Of a stretch of DNA of 64,000 nt, positions 32,820-41,443 are shown one piece after another. Positions within the stretch are counted from its first letter, which is position 1. Each line of letters opens with the position of its first letter. The notes below the pieces were generated by a model. The model was not told where the DNA came from. It made no database searches and was given only the letters and a program-made list of their open reading frames with translations. This DNA is from an uncultured Bryobacterales bacterium (GTDB lineage Bacteria; Acidobacteriota; Terriglobia; Bryobacterales; UBA6623). Location of the stretch: positions 186,001-250,000 of the forward strand of contig CATOTH010000002.1 of the NCBI GenBank assembly GCA_951813065.1, written 5' to 3'. Position numbers and translations under genes: made by a program.

Positions 32820-35140
32820 CGAGTCGGCTCCTGTAACGGAGGAGGCATCGCGACCCCTTCCGAGGATCTCTTCCACACGGCCACCCTGTCCAGGCTCCGC
32901 TGGTTCGGGACGATGGTCTTCTGCTTGCCTGCGAGCGCGGTCTCGAGCTTTTCGCGCCAGAGCATGTTGTACAGGACTTCCGGCGCTCTGCGTGCGGCCC
33001 CGGCGACATCTTGCACCGCCTCGGACTCCGCAGTCGAGACGGTAACGTTGCGGAACGCCTCGCCGGTGGCCTGCCCGACCTCGTAGGCGGCGTTCCCGTG
33101 CGCCCTCGGCACCAGGGTCACCAGAAATTTCTGTGCGTTGACGATAATGCGTTCCCGATCGTCTTGCGCGCTCGAAATCTCGCGGAAGGCGTTCATGGTT
33201 TCGTCTATGGGGCGGATCTCCAGCAGGTTGACCTTGATGAGATCGATCGACTGGAGCGCCGGATCGGACTCGGATTCGCTGGCAAGCAGCTCGCGGACCT
33301 CGCGTTCGAGTTCCGCACGCTCAACATTCAGGAGATGGTCCAGGTCGTGAACCGAGACGAATGTGCGCAACTCGTCCTTGAGATCATCCATGATCACTTG
33401 TTCTGGATTCTCAGTCCTGTAGTGGTAGGTATAGGCATCGTTGACCAGGTACTGAATGTTGGCCTTGATCGCCATGAGGTTCAGGTCCCCCGAGAGGAAT
33501 TCGTAGCTCACGTCGTTTCCGAGGGACTTCACCTCGCGAACCGGCCACTTGTCAATCTTGAAGAATGGCCAGGGGCCCAGGTAGTGCAGGCCCGGCGGCA
33601 CGTCGCGCGAGATCAGTTTCCCGAACAATCGGGAGTAGGCGACGGAGCTCGGATCCACGACCGTCAAGCCGGTTGACAGAAACAGGACCGCAAGCAATAT
33701 GCCGACCGTCGACTTCATGAGGGTGCGCGTCGCGATCGTGCCGACTACGGGACGGTAGGCCGCCAAGCGGTCCCACACCTGCTTCAAGCGACCGAATACA
33801 GGCCGGATGTTGGAGACGAGATCTTCGTACCCGCTCTTCAGCGCGCCTTCGCGGAATCGCCAGACAATCAATCCGATGAGGGTGATCGCGCCAGCCCACT
33901 CCACGAACAGGATGGCTGGCGATTCGGAGGCCGACAGGTTGACCGGCAGCGTCAGCCCGAAGGCGATGATCAACATGTCGATGGCGATTCCAAGAACGGT
34001 CGTCACCGCGATGACGCCGGCAACATAGATCGACCCGAAGCGAGCACCGAACTGGCTCACGATGATCGCGATCGTGCCGCTGTTGGTGGCTGGCCCGGTC
34101 ATCAGGAAGATCAGCGCCGCACCCGGACTCACCCCCTTGGCGACCAAGGCGGCGGCGATTGGAGTGCTCGCCGACGCGCAGATATAGAGCGGAATCCCGA
34201 CCAGCACCATGACCGGATACGACAGCCAGCGCGCATATTCGCTAGCCATCAGGTTGTCTGGAATCGCCAGGAATAGCACGCCGCCGAGGGCGACGCCGAC
34301 CAGCAGCGCGAAGAGGATGTCGTCCGCTACCTCGACGAAGCCGTAGCGGAAGACATGCTTGACGACCTTGCCGAGCCTCAGCCCTTCGCTCTGCGTATCC
34401 GTGCCCGAACTGGCGCCTCGGGCTGGTTGAGTGTAGAACGCCGGCTTGACCCATGAAACGGCCTTCGTGCCCGTGAGTCTTTGAGCAGCGCCGCGGGTAA
34501 CCTCCCGAATCCGGACAAGCAGCATCGACCGCAACTCGGCCGCGCTTACATAGCAGTCTTCGGAGGCAGTCATCAGGGGCGTGTGCGCCCCGTGGTCATG
34601 ATCGTGCCCGCAGCTACCGTGGTCGTGCCCGCAATCGTCTTCGTCATGGGTGTGATCATGCCCGGAATGACCATCGCCATGCGTGGGCTCGCTTTCTGCG
34701 TGCCGACTGGTTTCGCCGCTGTCGTCCCGGATCAGGCCGATGCAGAAGATGCCGGTGATCACGGCCGTGACGAAGCTGACGAGCGGTCTGACCACTGCCG
34801 CGACGAATCCAAAGAATGCATGCGTGACCAGAATGGAGTCCGCGCCAGTCTCGGGGGCGGTGATCAGGAAGGAAATGCATGAAGAACGGGACGCGCCTTT
34901 CTTCCGCATTTCGGCCACCACCGGCACGACCGAGCAACTGCATAACGGAACGGGCACACCGACCGCCGCGCTCGTGCAGACCGATTTCAGGCTGTCATCA
35001 CTGAGCCAGCGAAGAATCGCGGCCCGCGAAATGAGTACGTGGATCAGGCCCGCCAGAAAGAGGCCCAGAAGCAGCATGGGCGAGAGGAGCAAGAACGATG
35101 CCCAAAGAAAGTCAACTAGCCGAACCGCTGCGTCTGGCAT
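32816..35140 (-). CDS. DUF318/SO_0444-type metal permease fused to an SPFH domain
   Basis: A 774-aa fusion, the most unusual protein of the window. Residues 1-430 are a two-part permease of the DUF318 (UPF0718/ArsP-like) class: hydrophobic helices near 8-36 and 105-137, the conserved Cys motif VPLCSCSVVPVV (65-70 PLCSCS), a cytoplasmic His/Asp/Cys-rich loop (154-186, about a dozen His), helices near 270-295, 305-330, 335-350, 370-398 and 410-428, with CASASTPIAAALVAKG and FLMTGPATNSG. SO_0444-family members of this class are annotated as Cu/Zn efflux transporters. Residues 474-496 are an additional transmembrane helix and 500-720 an HflK/prohibitin-like SPFH domain (DVPPGLHYLGPWPFFKIDKWP, LLEIRPIDETMNAFREI). 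The single open frame rules out two separate genes. First gene of a five-gene overlapping operon. Confidence 0.88.
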   Translation of the reverse strand: MPDAAVRLVDFLWASFLLLSPMLLLGLFLAGLIHVLISRAAILRWLSDDSLKSVCTSAAVGVPVPLCSCSVVPVVAEMRKKGASRSSCISFLITAPETGADSILVTHAFFGFVAAVVRPLVSFVTAVITGIFCIGLIRDDSGETSRHAESEPTHGDGHSGHDHTHDEDDCGHDHGSCGHDHDHGAHTPLMTASEDCYVSAAELRSMLLVRIREVTRGAAQRLTGTKAVSWVKPAFYTQPARGASSGTDTQSEGLRLGKVVKHVFRYGFVEVADDILFALLVGVALGGVLFLAIPDNLMASEYARWLSYPVMVLVGIPLYICASASTPIAAALVAKGVSPGAALIFLMTGPATNSGTIAIIVSQFGARFGSIYVAGVIAVTTVLGIAIDMLIIAFGLTLPVNLSASESPAILFVEWAGAITLIGLIVWRFREGALKSGYEDLVSNIRPVFGRLKQVWDRLAAYRPVVGTIATRTLMKSTVGILLAVLFLSTGLTVVDPSSVAYSRLFGKLISRDVPPGLHYLGPWPFFKIDKWPVREVKSLGNDVSYEFLSGDLNLMAIKANIQYLVNDAYTYHYRTENPEQVIMDDLKDELRTFVSVHDLDHLLNVERAELEREVRELLASESESDPALQSIDLIKVNLLEIRPIDETMNAFREISSAQDDRERIIVNAQKFLVTLVPRAHGNAAYEVGQATGEAFRNVTVSTAESEAVQDVAGAARRAPEVLYNMLWREKLETALAGKQKTIVPNQRSLDRVAVWKRSSEGVAMPPPLQEPTR

Positions 35141-35651
35141 TTCCGGATATTCCTAGGGGCGAACCTGAAGCGCCATAAATGACTTGCACTACCTTCGCAC
35201 TTTCTTGCTGGCATGGGCAAGTCTGGAGAAACGCAGGAGCGAAACGCCTCGGGAGCGTGCCAGGCCGCCTTGGAACCAACGCACGCGAGAGCTGGGTTCC
35301 GAGAAGCGGCGGGCGCTGAAACGCCTCTCGTCGTCCGAGCAGAGGACTATCTGTCGTGACTGTCATCCGGCCGGAATCTCGGAGCTCGGCACCCGCTCTG
35401 GCAGGAGGCTTGAGATGGGTTCCACCCCCGGAGACTATCGACCGCGCCACGGCAGCCCGACATCCCCGTGAACGGACCGGTCCACTGCCCGCGCGAATGC
35501 ACTCCTAGCGTCGTGTCCCCGTGCTCGACCAAGCCGGCATTCCATCGGGGCTTGCTATGATCGAGCCACGCAAGCACGGGCCTTGATGGCCTACCGGCGG
35601 CCCCCAAGGTGTCTATGGATCGGGCGAATTGAAGGGAGGCCTGCACGCTAG
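35141..35651. other. Divergent intergenic region between the permease-SPFH operon and the RND operon
   Basis: 511 bp, no gene recognised. It must hold the promoters of both metal operons. I see a perfect 10-bp palindrome GGACCGGTCC at 35474-35483 and a TATGAT box at 35556-35561 on the plus strand without a good -35. No recognisable MerR, Zur or ArsR operator was found by eye. Confidence 0.5.
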
Positions 35652-36935
35652 GTGATGGAGAAACTACCGATTGCAGTCTGCGTAGTGATAGCTGCGGCGG
35701 CGCTGGGCGCTGACCAGCCCGCACAGAGCGCAGCCATCCCCACCGAGATCACGCTGGGGCAAGCGGTCGAGTTGGCACTGGCACGTAATCCGGCGCTCAT
35801 GGCGGCTCGAAACGGAATCGAAATGGCGGAGGCGGATGCCGTCAGTGCCGGGTTGCGGCCCAATCCGGAGATTTCGGTCGAATCGGAGAGCTATCCCTAC
35901 TTCCGTTCCGATCCGGGCCCGTTCTTCAGCAACCAGGAAATCACCGCTAGGTTCGACTACGAAATCCAGACCAAGCGCCGGCTCAGACTGGGAACGGATG
36001 CCGCCAAGCTCTTCGTTCAAAGAGAGGCTGCGGTGTTCAATGACGTAGCGCGACGCTTGCGGCAGGACGTCCAAGAGGCGTTCTACGGCGTCTTGCTGGC
36101 CGAATCAAACCGGGCGCTAGCCGAGGCGATTCTGGATCAAACGGACCAGGTCATCGCCTTGAACCGGACACGGTTCGCGGAGGGGGAGATCTCCGGGCTG
36201 GAACTTACGCGCATCGAAGTCGAGCGCCTGCGGTTCGCTGACGACCTCTTCCAGGTGCGTTTGGAACTGCGCAATGCCAAGGCCGCGCTGCTCGCCTTGC
36301 TCAACGCCCCCGACCTCGGACTGGACTTGCAGGTGCAGGGAGACTTGAACTCGATCCCGGACCTGGGTATGCCCGTTGACGCCACCGGCGCGGATGCCCT
36401 TCGAATGGCGATCGAGATGCGACCGGATCTGCAAGCCGCGGTTGCGGAGGTCGAGAGCTCCGTTGCCCGGAATCGCTTTCAGCGCGCGATTTCAGCCCCG
36501 AACATCACAGTCGGAGGAGGGTACAAGCGAGACGGCCCGGACCACAGCTTGGTGGCTGAGGTGTCCGTACCCTTAACGATCTTTGATCGCAATCAGGGGG
36601 GGATTTTGCGTTCGGAGGCGGAAATGCGCCAAGCCGAGAACCTGTTCGCCGCGGCGCGCAACCAGGTCGCGCTGGAAGTGCGACAGGCCTACAACGCCGT
36701 CGAAGTGACGCGAGAGCGGGTCGAGTACTTGCAATCCCAGCAGGTCAAGCAAGCCGAGGAGGCCGTCGCAGTGACCCTGCAGGCGTACCGGCTTGGCGGA
36801 GCTCCGCTGATGAACTATCTTGATGCGCAGCGCCGATACCGCGACACGATGCGCATTCTGAACCAAGCTCTCTTTGATGAGCGGATCAGCCTGTTCGCAC
36901 TGGCAGCGGCGATCGGGGGGGGACAACAGCGATGA
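35652..36935 (+). CDS. Outer membrane factor of a heavy-metal RND system (TolC/CzcC-like)
   Basis: 427 aa outer membrane/periplasmic channel protein of the OEP family. Signal peptide IAVCVVIAAAALGADQPAQS. Two homologous helical halves are seen: ITLGQAVELALARNPALMAARNGIEMAEADAVSAGLRPNPEI at the start of the first, and the second with FDRNQGGILRSEAEMRQAEN and SLFALAAAIGG at the end. This is the CzcC/CusC type by length and context. The start is GTG at 35652 or ATG at 35655; GGGAGG is 12 nt upstream of the GTG. The stop overlaps the ATG of the adaptor gene by 4 nt (ATGA). Confidence 0.88.
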   Translation: MMEKLPIAVCVVIAAAALGADQPAQSAAIPTEITLGQAVELALARNPALMAARNGIEMAEADAVSAGLRPNPEISVESESYPYFRSDPGPFFSNQEITARFDYEIQTKRRLRLGTDAAKLFVQREAAVFNDVARRLRQDVQEAFYGVLLAESNRALAEAILDQTDQVIALNRTRFAEGEISGLELTRIEVERLRFADDLFQVRLELRNAKAALLALLNAPDLGLDLQVQGDLNSIPDLGMPVDATGADALRMAIEMRPDLQAAVAEVESSVARNRFQRAISAPNITVGGGYKRDGPDHSLVAEVSVPLTIFDRNQGGILRSEAEMRQAENLFAAARNQVALEVRQAYNAVEVTRERVEYLQSQQVKQAEEAVAVTLQAYRLGGAPLMNYLDAQRRYRDTMRILNQALFDERISLFALAAAIGGGQQR

Positions 36936-38215
36936 CCGGCCAGCCATCGGGGCTCTTTGGCCTCGGATGGACCGGAATCGCCGCCCTGCTTGCGTTTGGA
37001 ATGGCGCTGGGGTTTTTCGGATACCCCTGGATTTCGTCCCCTCCGGAGGCGGCGGGCCTCGAAACCGCACACTTGTCCGAAGAGGAGGAGGCGGACGAAA
37101 GCGGCGGAGTACACATTTCAATTGAAGTCCAGCGCGCCAACGGCGTGGAACTGCGTCGGGCGGAAGTTCGCGAATTCGAATCTCTCCTGCATGTCACGGG
37201 GACGGTTTCGGCCGACCGGGCGCGCGTGGCGCGAATTCGGCCGCTGGCCCGCGGAGTCGTTGACCGTGTCTTCGTGCAACTGGGTGAGCGGGTCGAGACG
37301 GGCGACCCGCTCGTCAGCTACGACAACATCGACCTCGGGCTGGCGATCGGTGAATTCCTTGCAGCGGACGCCGACCTCCGCGGAACGAGAACCGCCCTTG
37401 AGGTCAGCGAGACGATTCTTGCGCGGAGCCAAGAGATGCTCAAGGTCGAGGCCGTCGCCCGTACGGAGCACGATCTCCTCGAGGCCGAGTTCCAGTCTGC
37501 CCTGGCGATGGTTTCCAGCGCGGAGGCCCTGGTGTCCAAGTTCGAGGAGCAGCTCCATCGATTCGGCCTCACCGAGGACGATCTGGAGAGATTGAAGCAG
37601 GCCGATGACACCGGCTATCACCGGACCGTTTCCCAGGCCACCTTGCATGCCCCCGCGCCGGGCATCGTCACCAACTACGATGTGGGCTCGGGCGAGGTGA
37701 TCGATCCGTCAAGCGAACTCATTACGATCACCGACATATCCTCTGTATGGGTTCTCGCCAATGTCAATGAACGCGACCTGAACGCTGTTCGCGTGGGAAA
37801 GCCCGTGTCGATTCGGGTCGCGACTTATCCCGGAGAATCGTTCTTGGGCCGGATTGCCTACACCGGCGACACCGTGCGACAAGAGACCCGCACGGCGCTT
37901 GTCCGCTGCGTCGCAAGCAACCCCAGATCCCGTTTGAAGCTCGGCATGTTCGCCACTGTCGACATTCCGTCAGGAAGCGTCCACCGGTCGCTCGCAGTTC
38001 CGTCCGCGGCGATTCAGGAGGTCGATGGTCACTCGGTCGTCTTCCTACGCCGGACGGATGTCGAGTTCGAGCAGCGCGAAGTGGAGACAGGGCTGGAAGC
38101 AGATGGATGGGTGGAAGTCTCGGGGGAGGTCAGCGCTGGTGACAGAGTGATTGCATCGGGCAGCGCCTTCGCGAAGGAAAGCGTACCAAGCCACACGGTC
38201 GGTGGTGGGCACTAG
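36932..38215 (+). CDS. RND membrane fusion (adaptor) protein, copy 1 (CzcB/CusB-like)
   Basis: 427 aa periplasmic adaptor linking RND pump and outer membrane channel. N-terminal membrane anchor (GLGWTGIAALLAFGMALGFFG), acidic linker (SEEEEADESGG), barrel-sandwich segments RIRPLARGVVDRVFVQLGERVETGDPLVSYDNIDLG and ATLHAPAPGIVTNYDVGSGEVI, a helical hairpin between them, then the beta-barrel domain DISSVWVLANVNERDLNAVRVGKPVSI and the membrane-proximal domain. It is clearly paralogous to the adaptor at 41444-42730: both share EEQLHRFGLTE and ITDISSVWVLA. It starts inside the stop of the outer membrane factor gene and converges with the RND gene. Confidence 0.9.
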   Translation: MTGQPSGLFGLGWTGIAALLAFGMALGFFGYPWISSPPEAAGLETAHLSEEEEADESGGVHISIEVQRANGVELRRAEVREFESLLHVTGTVSADRARVARIRPLARGVVDRVFVQLGERVETGDPLVSYDNIDLGLAIGEFLAADADLRGTRTALEVSETILARSQEMLKVEAVARTEHDLLEAEFQSALAMVSSAEALVSKFEEQLHRFGLTEDDLERLKQADDTGYHRTVSQATLHAPAPGIVTNYDVGSGEVIDPSSELITITDISSVWVLANVNERDLNAVRVGKPVSIRVATYPGESFLGRIAYTGDTVRQETRTALVRCVASNPRSRLKLGMFATVDIPSGSVHRSLAVPSAAIQEVDGHSVVFLRRTDVEFEQREVETGLEADGWVEVSGEVSAGDRVIASGSAFAKESVPSHTVGGGH

Positions 38216-38348
38216 ATCGCATTTCCGCCCTCAAGGACCGCTGGACAGGCCTGGCAACGCGGCTCGACCTGGGACGTTCATTCCCAACGGGTGCTCCTAG
38301 GCCGACGGCGCTCTCCACGAGCAGGCGCGGAGCAGGCCCCGCCGGCAC

Positions 38349-41300
38349 TCAGCTTGCAGTTCGTTGGCCCATCGCGCGCTCCTCGATCCAACGGTATATC
38401 GCGGGGAGAACAAGCAATGTTAGGAGCGTCGACGTGACCAGCCCCCCGATCACGACGGTCGCTAGCGGGCGCTGAACCTCCGCACCGGCCGTGGTGGACA
38501 AGGCCATGGGCACGAAGCCGAGACTGGCGACAAGGGCTGTCATCAAGACCGGCCGAAGCCGGATCTCCGCGCCGCGCAGGGCGGCCTCCGTGGGGGAGAG
38601 CCCTTCTTCTCGCATCTGGTTCAGACAACTCACGAGCACGACGCCATTGAGTACCGCCACGCCGAACAGGGCAACGAAACCGACCCCCGCCGAAATGCTG
38701 AACGGAAGATCCCGAAGATACAGCGCCACGATTCCCCCGCTAGCAGCCAGCGGCACGTTCAAGAAGACGATCGTGGCCATTCGGACAGAATGGAACGCCG
38801 TGTAGAGCAACGTGTAGATCAGCAGGAGCGCAAGCGGAACGATGAGGGCCAGCCGCAGCGAGGCCTGCCGGAGGTTGTCGAAGGTGCCGCCGTATGCGAT
38901 GGTGTAGCCCGGCGGCAGCGATACGTTCTCCTCGATCGAACGCTGCACGTCGGCGACGAAGTTCCCGAGATCCCGCCCGCGCACGTTTGCCTCGACCGTG
39001 ATTCGGCGCTGGATGTTCTCGCGGCTGATTTGGGCCGGACCCTCGTCGATCGAGATCTCGGCGAGTTCGGCGAGCGGAATGAGGCGCCCCCGGGAGTCGG
39101 CAACAGGAAGGTGCTTGATCCGCTCGACTTCGGAGCGATCCGAGGGTTGAAACCGGACCTGGAGCGGAAACCGTCTCTGTCCCTCGAGGATCTGGCCGAC
39201 CGTCCGCCCTCCCATCGTCTCGACAGCCTCAAGCACCTGGGAGGCATTGATTCCGTAGCGGGCTATCTGCTCCCGCAGGATGCGGATTCGCAGGAACGGC
39301 AGACCGGCAGTTTGCTCGACCTTGACGTCGGCGGCGCCGGGGACAGTGCGGGTGGCCTGAGCGATCTCCTCGCCCACCGACCTCAGGCTGTCCAAGTCAT
39401 CGCCGTAGAGCGTGATGGCCAGCTCGGAACGGATGCCCGCAATCAATTCCTGCACTCTCAATTCGATCGGTTGGGAGTAGCTGAAGATGTTTCCCGGCAC
39501 CCGCTCACGGAGAGCGTCGTCGAATCTAGCGACCAATTCGGCCGCCTCCCCGCTCCCCTTCTGCGCCTCTTCCGGCTTGAGCAGGACATAGATGTCACTG
39601 GTCTCAACACCCATCGGGTCCGTCGGGATCTCCGCTTGCCCAGTGCGGGAAACAACACTGTCAACTTCAGGGAATTCCAGCAGCACTTTCTCGATCAGCG
39701 TCGTGCTCTTGATCGATTCGGAAAGGCTAACGCTGGGTAGCCGCCATGCCTGGACCGCGATGGAACCCTCGCCGAGCCGGGGAACGAATTCAGCCCCGAG
39801 GAAAGGAATCATGGCGAGCGACGCCGCAAAGACCAACAGGGCCACCAGCACGACGATCGACGGACGATCAACGGCCGCCCGAAGCGTTGGCAGGTAGGCG
39901 GCCTTGGCCCAGCGAAGCAGCCGGGTCTCGCGTTCCTTCAACCCCTTGCGAAACACCCACGATGCCAGCACCGGCATCAGCGTCAACGACAGGATCAGCG
40001 ATCCGACAAGCGCGAAAATCACCGTCAGCGCCATCGGACGGAACATCTTCCCTTCCACGCCCTCCAGCGTGAGGATCGGCAGGTAGACGACGATGATGAT
40101 TCCTACGGCGAAGACGATCGGCTTGGCAACCTCTCTGCCGGCCTCCAGGATTGCCTGCTCCTGGGACATGCCGGTACCCTTGCGGGCCGACACTTTCCGA
40201 ACGATGTTCTCGATCATGACCACCGAACCGTCGACGATGAGCCCGAAATCAATCGCTCCCAGACTCATTAGGTTGCCGGACAGGCCCGCCCGTACCATCC
40301 CGGTGAACGCGAACAGCATCGACAACGGAATGGCGGTGGCGACAATCAAGCCCCCTCGCACATTGCCGAGCAGGAGCAGCAGGACGGCGACCACGAGTAG
40401 CCCGCCCTCGACAAGGTTCTTCTCGACTGTCGCGATCGTTCTCTGCACCAGATCGGTCCGGTCGTAGTAGATGTCGATTTCGACCCCCGGCGGCAGGGAC
40501 CTGCGCGCATCCTCCAGGCGCTGCTTCGCCCGTTCGACAACGATCCGCGAGTTTTCACCCATCAACATCAGCACCACTCCAGTGACGGCCTCGCCCCGGC
40601 CGTCCCGCGTCACCGCGCCTTGGCGGACGAGTGGTTCAAGCACGACCTGACCCAAGTCCCCGATGTAGATGGGCGTGCCGCCCAGGGTGGCCCCTACGAC
40701 GATGTTGCGAATGTCCTCCACGGTTTCGACGAGGCCCTCTCCTCGCACGAGATACTGCTCCTGGTTCTTTTCGATGTAAGCGCCGCCCGAGTTTGCGTTG
40801 TTGTTCTCGATGGCCTCGAACACCTGTCCGAGCGAAATACTCAGGCTGGCCAGCTTGTCGGCATCCAACTGGATCTCATACGTCTTGGCTTCGCCTCCGT
40901 ACGCATTCACCTCCACGACTCCAGGCACCGAGCGCAGCTTGAAGGCGACGTCCCAGTCCAGGATGCTGCGCAGCTCCATCAGGGAATGGGTGTCGCTCCG
41001 GACCTCGAATTGGAGAACCTCACCCAGGCCAGTTGAGATCGGACCCAGCTCGGGCTTGCCGTAGTCTTCGGGAATGGCATCGTGCGCTTGCTCCATGCGC
41101 TCGATCACCAGTTGTCGCGCCAAGTAGATGTCGACGTCGTCGTCAAAGTACACGTACACCGCGGAAAGGCCGAACCGAGAGACTGACCGAATGCTCTCGA
41201 TGCCGGGCAGACCGCTCAGCGCGGTCTCGACGGGGAATGTGATGAACTGCTCGACTTCGAGGGGGCTGAGGCCGGACGAGGTCGTCAGCACTTGGACCTG

Positions 41301-41432
41301 GTTGGGAGTCACGTCGGGAACCGCGTCGATCGGCAGAAGGTACATCGAATTGACACCCGTCCCGATAAGGAGCGCCGTCAGCACGAGAACAAGGAACTTG
41401 TACCGGAGGGCGAATTCGACAAATCGATGCAT
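38349..41432 (-). CDS. Heavy-metal efflux RND pump (CzcA/CusA family)
   Basis: 1027 aa inner membrane proton-driven exporter of divalent or monovalent metal ions, HME-RND class. Typical N-terminus VEFALRYKFLVLVLTALLIGTGV and YLLPIDAVPDVTPNQVQV. The TM4 proton-relay motif is AIDFGLIVDGSVVMIEN with D395, D401 and E408, the D-D-E arrangement described for CzcA-type (Zn/Co/Cd) pumps. Two large periplasmic loops and about 12 transmembrane segments; C-terminal half has LGAEFVPRLGEGSI and the second transmembrane set ending LTLLVLPAIYRWIEERAMG. ATG at 41432 is 11 bp after the stop of adaptor copy 2 on the same strand. Metal specificity is inferred only from the motif and context. Confidence 0.94.
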   Translation of the reverse strand: MHRFVEFALRYKFLVLVLTALLIGTGVNSMYLLPIDAVPDVTPNQVQVLTTSSGLSPLEVEQFITFPVETALSGLPGIESIRSVSRFGLSAVYVYFDDDVDIYLARQLVIERMEQAHDAIPEDYGKPELGPISTGLGEVLQFEVRSDTHSLMELRSILDWDVAFKLRSVPGVVEVNAYGGEAKTYEIQLDADKLASLSISLGQVFEAIENNNANSGGAYIEKNQEQYLVRGEGLVETVEDIRNIVVGATLGGTPIYIGDLGQVVLEPLVRQGAVTRDGRGEAVTGVVLMLMGENSRIVVERAKQRLEDARRSLPPGVEIDIYYDRTDLVQRTIATVEKNLVEGGLLVVAVLLLLLGNVRGGLIVATAIPLSMLFAFTGMVRAGLSGNLMSLGAIDFGLIVDGSVVMIENIVRKVSARKGTGMSQEQAILEAGREVAKPIVFAVGIIIVVYLPILTLEGVEGKMFRPMALTVIFALVGSLILSLTLMPVLASWVFRKGLKERETRLLRWAKAAYLPTLRAAVDRPSIVVLVALLVFAASLAMIPFLGAEFVPRLGEGSIAVQAWRLPSVSLSESIKSTTLIEKVLLEFPEVDSVVSRTGQAEIPTDPMGVETSDIYVLLKPEEAQKGSGEAAELVARFDDALRERVPGNIFSYSQPIELRVQELIAGIRSELAITLYGDDLDSLRSVGEEIAQATRTVPGAADVKVEQTAGLPFLRIRILREQIARYGINASQVLEAVETMGGRTVGQILEGQRRFPLQVRFQPSDRSEVERIKHLPVADSRGRLIPLAELAEISIDEGPAQISRENIQRRITVEANVRGRDLGNFVADVQRSIEENVSLPPGYTIAYGGTFDNLRQASLRLALIVPLALLLIYTLLYTAFHSVRMATIVFLNVPLAASGGIVALYLRDLPFSISAGVGFVALFGVAVLNGVVLVSCLNQMREEGLSPTEAALRGAEIRLRPVLMTALVASLGFVPMALSTTAGAEVQRPLATVVIGGLVTSTLLTLLVLPAIYRWIEERAMGQRTAS

Positions 41433-41443
41433 GCTGCTAGGCC

